Below are positions 60,830-64,000 of a stretch of 64,000 nucleotides of DNA, one piece after another. Origin of the DNA: Promicromonospora panici. Lineage in GTDB: Bacteria > Actinomycetota > Actinomycetes > Actinomycetales > Cellulomonadaceae. The stretch lies in contig NZ_UWYY01000004.1 in the NCBI RefSeq assembly GCF_900608595.1, positions 1-64,000 of the forward strand. Reading direction: 5' to 3'. Under the pieces are notes generated by a model. It was not told the DNA's origin. It saw only the letters and a list, made by a program, of their open reading frames with translations, and made no database searches. Both the position numbers and the translations under genes were made by a program. Numbering within the stretch: position 1 is the stretch's first letter; every line of letters starts with the position of its first letter.

Positions 60830-61687
60830 TCAGGTGCGCCCGTACCTCGCCAGGACGAACGACTCGACGATCTGCGCCAGCAGGTACAGAGCGAGCGACG
60901 CGAGTGTCACCACCAGCACACATGCCCACACCAGGTTGTTCTCGGACCGTCCCACGGCGTTGACGACCATACTGCCGATCCCCTTGCCGGTGATCAGCCA
61001 CTCCGCGAGCAGGGCGCCGGTGATCGCACCCGGCACCGAGATGCGGACGGACGCGAACAGCGCGGGCAGCGCCGACGGGAACGCTACCCGGAACAGCAGC
61101 GACAGGGGTCCGCCGCCGTACACGTGCACGACATCGGACATCTGGGCGGACACCGAGCGCAGCCCCTGCACGACGTTGACCAGCGCCGGGAACAGCACCA
61201 CGATCCCGGAGACGACGGCGACGCGGACCAGCTCGTCGGAGAACAGCAGCCGGATGATCGGCGTGAGCGCGATGAGCGGCACCGCACGCAGGATGAGCGC
61301 GACAGGCATGACGGCGGTCTCGACCGGCCTGGACAGGACGATCAGGGCCGCCGCGACGATGGCCGCGAGCATGCCGGCCACGAAGCCGATGGCGGCGTCG
61401 CCCAGCGTGACGCCGAGCGCCGTGGCGATCTCCGCGCGGGTCTGGGCGGCGTCGTCGGCCGCGAAGAGGAACTCGTAGACCTCGGCTGGTCCCTTGGCGA
61501 CGAAGGTGTTGTCCACCAGCGCCACCGACACGACCCACACGACGGTGAGGACCGTCAGCATGAGCAGTGCCGTCCCGAGCGCCCTGCCCAGGCCCGCCGC
61601 GAGCGCGCGGCCGGTGCCCGCGGCGGCCGAAGCCCGGCCCGCGGCGGCCAGCCCAGCCCGGGCCGGCCCGGTCGAAAACCCGCTCAT
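60830..61687 (-). CDS. ABC importer permease (SsuC/TauC/ThiX type), second
   Basis: A 285-residue permease with about six helices. The EAA-type loop lies in 'VHVYGGGPLSLLFRVAFPSA'. It has an Ala/Gly-rich N-terminal extension of about 35 residues. ATG 61687 overlaps the previous permease's stop (ATGA). With the other permease it forms a heterodimeric channel. The substrate class (sulfonate, nitrate, thiamine precursor or riboflavin) cannot be told from the permease. Confidence 0.88.
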   Translation of the reverse strand: MSGFSTGPARAGLAAAGRASAAAGTGRALAAGLGRALGTALLMLTVLTVVWVVSVALVDNTFVAKGPAEVYEFLFAADDAAQTRAEIATALGVTLGDAAIGFVAGMLAAIVAAALIVLSRPVETAVMPVALILRAVPLIALTPIIRLLFSDELVRVAVVSGIVVLFPALVNVVQGLRSVSAQMSDVVHVYGGGPLSLLFRVAFPSALPALFASVRISVPGAITGALLAEWLITGKGIGSMVVNAVGRSENNLVWACVLVVTLASLALYLLAQIVESFVLARYGRT

Positions 61688-62466
61688 GCTCGTCCCCCTC
61701 CGGTCGACCACGGCACCGCGGCCCGGCCCAGCAGGCCGAACGCGGCGTACCCGATTCCCGCGACGAGCGCGCAGGCGAACATGATTCCCCAGGCGCGCTC
61801 GACCATGAGGCCCTGGCCTGCGGCGATGAGCGCCGGTCCGACGCCGCGGTCGACACCGCCGATGTACTCCCCGAGGATCGCGCCGAGGAATGCAGCCGGC
61901 GCGGCGATCTTCAGGGCGCTGATGATCTCCGGCAGCGCGGACACGAGCTGCACCGTGACGAGCTGCTTCCAGCGGCCGCCGCCGTACACGCGCACGACGT
62001 CGAGCGCCGCCCGGTCCGCGGACCGGAAGCCGAGGACCGCCCCGACGACGGTGGTGAAGAACACCGACAGCGCCGCCAGCACCACCGCCGTCGGCGAGGG
62101 ATCGCCCGAGTCCGGCGGGCCCAGCACGATGTACAGGATCGGCAGGATCGCGATGGTCGGCACGCAGTAGCTGATGACGGCGATCTGCGAGATCACCGGC
62201 TCCAGCCGCGGCGTGAGCAGCACGAGGGCCGCGAGCACGAGCGCCAGGCCGTTGCCCCATGCGAAGCCGATCAGCGCCTCGACGACGGTCCCGCCGAAGT
62301 TGTTCGCGTAGAACGCCCAGCCGTCGGCGGCGTACTGGCGCAGCACGCCGGGCGGCGTAGGCATCGACGAGCCGTCGAAGACCGTGACCGCGAGCAGCCA
62401 CCACAGCGCGACCAGGCCGGCCAAACCGGCCGCGCCGCCGAGCCAGGCGCGGGTGCGGTCAGGCAT
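61684..62466 (-). CDS. ABC importer permease (SsuC/TauC/ThiX type), first
   Basis: A 260-residue permease with six helices. The EAA-type loop is '[20 protein letters not shown]'. It begins 2 nt before the ATPase stop region on the same strand and overlaps the second permease by ATGA. Two different permeases in one operon are typical for some pyrimidine- and flavin-type importers. Confidence 0.88.
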   Translation of the reverse strand: MPDRTRAWLGGAAGLAGLVALWWLLAVTVFDGSSMPTPPGVLRQYAADGWAFYANNFGGTVVEALIGFAWGNGLALVLAALVLLTPRLEPVISQIAVISYCVPTIAILPILYIVLGPPDSGDPSPTAVVLAALSVFFTTVVGAVLGFRSADRAALDVVRVYGGGRWKQLVTVQLVSALPEIISALKIAAPAAFLGAILGEYIGGVDRGVGPALIAAGQGLMVERAWGIMFACALVAGIGYAAFGLLGRAAVPWSTGGGRA

Positions 62467-63376
62467 CGCCGGCCGCGCTCTCGGAGTCCTTCGTCGCGCT
62501 CTCCGCGACGTCGGCGGCGGCGTCCGGCGCGGCGTCGGCTGCGGCGTCCGGCGCGAACAGGAGCTCCGACGCGCGGTCGTGCAGAGCGTGAAACTCCGGG
62601 CTGCGCATCATCTCGGGCAGACGTGGGCGCGGCAGGTCGACCTCGATGATCTCCTTGATCCGGCCGGGGCGCGGGCTCATGACCGCCACCTGGTCGGACA
62701 GGAAGATGGCCTCCGAGATGCCATGCGTGACCATGAGGGTGGTGGCCGGCTTCTCGGTCCAGATGCGCAGCAGCTCCAGATTCAGGCGCTGCCGGGTCAT
62801 GTCGTCGAGGGCACCGAAGGGCTCGTCGAGCAGCAGCACCGAAGGCTTGACCACCAGGGCGCGCGCGATCGACACCCGCTGCCGCATGCCGCCGGACAGC
62901 TGGCCCGGCTTGGCCTTCTCGAAGCCGCTCAGGCCCACGAGCCGGATCAGCTCGGCCACCAGCGCGCGGTCGACGGGCTTGCCCGAGACCTCGAACGGCA
63001 GCCGCAGGTTGGACTCGACCGAGCGCCAGGGCAGCAGGGCGGCGTCCTGGAACGCGATCCCGAGCTCGTGTCCGGCGCGGAGCTGCTTGGGGTCCTTGCC
63101 GTCCACCTTCGCGGTGCCCGACGTCGCTGGCTCGAGCCCCGCGAGGATCCGCAGGATCGTGGACTTGCCGCAGCCGCTGGGGCCCAGCAGCGACAGGAAG
63201 CTGCCCTGGTCGGTGTGCAGCGTGACGTCGTCGAGCGCGGTGACCGTCTTGCGGCCCGAGCCGAACGTCTTGGACAGGCCTGCGATGTGCAGGCCGGTGC
63301 CGGCCCCACGCTCCTGGGCGGGGCCGGCGCCGGTCGTGGCTGTGCCGGGGTGGGCGACGGTCTGGTCGGTCACCAT
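62459..63376 (-). CDS. ABC importer ATP-binding protein (SsuB/TauB/ThiZ type)
   Basis: A 305-residue ATPase. Walker A is '[12 protein letters not shown]', the signature '[15 protein letters not shown]' and Walker B '[16 protein letters not shown]'. The last 35 residues are an Ala/Asp-rich tail ('[16 protein letters not shown]'), which is unusual and probably disordered. ATG 63376 overlaps the binding-protein stop (ATGA). Confidence 0.9.
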   Translation of the reverse strand: MVTDQTVAHPGTATTGAGPAQERGAGTGLHIAGLSKTFGSGRKTVTALDDVTLHTDQGSFLSLLGPSGCGKSTILRILAGLEPATSGTAKVDGKDPKQLRAGHELGIAFQDAALLPWRSVESNLRLPFEVSGKPVDRALVAELIRLVGLSGFEKAKPGQLSGGMRQRVSIARALVVKPSVLLLDEPFGALDDMTRQRLNLELLRIWTEKPATTLMVTHGISEAIFLSDQVAVMSPRPGRIKEIIEVDLPRPRLPEMMRSPEFHALHDRASELLFAPDAAADAAPDAAADVAESATKDSESAAGDA

Positions 63377-64000
63377 CAGCCCTTGAGCTCGGGCTTCTCT
63401 GCCAGCAGCTCCTCCAGGAGCGACAGGTCGAAGACGTCCTCCTGGGCGACGTCGATACCGGCCGCCTCGAAGGTCGCCATGTTCTGCGCCAGGAGCTCGT
63501 CGCTGATGGTGAAGATGCCGTTCTCGGCGGTCTCGTCGGTGTTGACGAGCTCCTCGCACTGGACGGTGTTCGTCTCGATCTCCTTGTCCAGGTCGAGGTC
63601 CTGGTCGGCGCCGTACTCCTCAACGGCGAGCTTCGCGCTCTCCTCCAGCTCCGCGCAGGCGTCCGTCCAGCCCTTGATCTCGGCCTCGAGGAACGCCTTG
63701 ACCACCTCGGGACGCTCGGCGATGGTCTCGTCGGTGGCGATGATCGACTCGGCGACGAACGGCAGGCCGTTGTCGGCGAAGGGCAGGTTGGTGACCTCGA
63801 TCCCCTGCGACGTGACGGTGATCGACTCGTTGGTCAGGTACGCGAGGAAGCCGTCGACCTCGCCGTTGACGAGTGGCTGCGGGTCGTACTGCACCGGCAC
63901 GATCTCGACGTCGTCCTCCGTGAGCCCGTTGGTTGCCAGGAGCGCGGCGAACAGCAGGCCGTTGCCGCCGTCCTGCACGCCGATCTTCTTGCCCTTCAGG
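63376..64000 (-). CDS. ABC importer substrate-binding protein, C-terminal part (runs off the right edge)
   Basis: About 208 C-terminal residues are seen; the frame is open at base 64000, and the N-terminus with any lipobox lies outside. It belongs to the NMT1/THI5-like family: '[20 protein letters not shown]' and '[19 protein letters not shown]' are typical, as is '[20 protein letters not shown]'. Relatives bind thiamine precursors, riboflavin, nitrate or sulfonates. It is the first gene of the operon with the ATPase and two permeases that follow. Confidence 0.85.
   Translation of the reverse strand, partial: LKGKKIGVQDGGNGLLFAALLATNGLTEDDVEIVPVQYDPQPLVNGEVDGFLAYLTNESITVTSQGIEVTNLPFADNGLPFVAESIIATDETIAERPEVVKAFLEAEIKGWTDACAELEESAKLAVEEYGADQDLDLDKEIETNTVQCEELVNTDETAENGIFTISDELLAQNMATFEAAGIDVAQEDVFDLSLLEELLAEKPELKG

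Overview
The window is GC-rich, densely packed chromosomal DNA from an actinobacterium. The most likely group is a plant-polymer-degrading member of the Micrococcales (Promicromonosporaceae or Cellulomonadaceae). This is an inference from the base composition, the GTG/TTG starts, many genes with a -10 hexamer only 6-7 nt before the start codon, Zur and DmdR/IdeR-type operators, and carbohydrate genes (GH27, GH13, an AA10 LPMO, a MalEFG importer without its own ATPase). Housekeeping genes (dnaG, dgt, dus, glyS, uppS, recO) are scattered among accessory operons, so this reads as core chromosome. No tRNA, rRNA, CRISPR array, integrase or insertion sequence was seen.

Layout. 0-5 kb: a truncated DUF5107 gene diverges from an AraC regulator, followed by a secreted GH27 enzyme and a small MmcQ/YjbR protein. 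5-12.5 kb: a secreted alpha/beta hydrolase, a LysR gene diverging from two aldo/keto reductases, an AA10 LPMO, and a BBE-type flavo-oxidase diverging from a MarR gene over a 29-bp palindrome. 12.6-19.8 kb: a DHA2 exporter, an internally deleted flavoprotein, dnaG, a second AraC gene, a VOC protein, a DUF4236 protein and dgt. 19.8-26.7 kb: malEFG, a LacI regulator and a GH13 alpha-glucosidase, with CTTGCAG-like operators at both target promoters. 26.7-33.8 kb: arcA/arcD, an AGCS symporter, a GntR/membrane-protein pair and dus. 33.8-37.2 kb: a four-gene ABC exporter/two-component operon. 37.4-42.1 kb: a receptor Ser/Thr kinase, an unrecognised 435-residue protein and a four-helix membrane protein with a C-terminal HTH. 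42.1-46.3 kb: an operon fitting L-pipecolate/lysine breakdown (amino acid oxidase, HglS-type DUF1338 enzyme, ALDH7). 46.4-49.6 kb: znuACB-zur. 49.7-55.6 kb: glyS, a decayed XRE gene and a siderophore importer under two DmdR boxes. 55.7-60.1 kb: uppS, recO, a membrane protein and a divergent cytochrome bd pair. 60.2-64 kb: a MobA-like nucleotidyltransferase and a SsuABC/ThiXYZ-type importer that runs off the end.

What stands out. Two families of intergenic palindromic repeat occur here. Family A is about 70 bp with three copies. Family B is built from a 16-nt unit, in two arrays, and supplies the stop codon of both uppS and zur. The bd oxidase has almost no Q-loop and a short subunit II. The 427-residue protein joins membrane helices, an LPGV(D/E) tandem repeat and a HTH. 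All function calls come from reading motifs by eye; no database search was possible.
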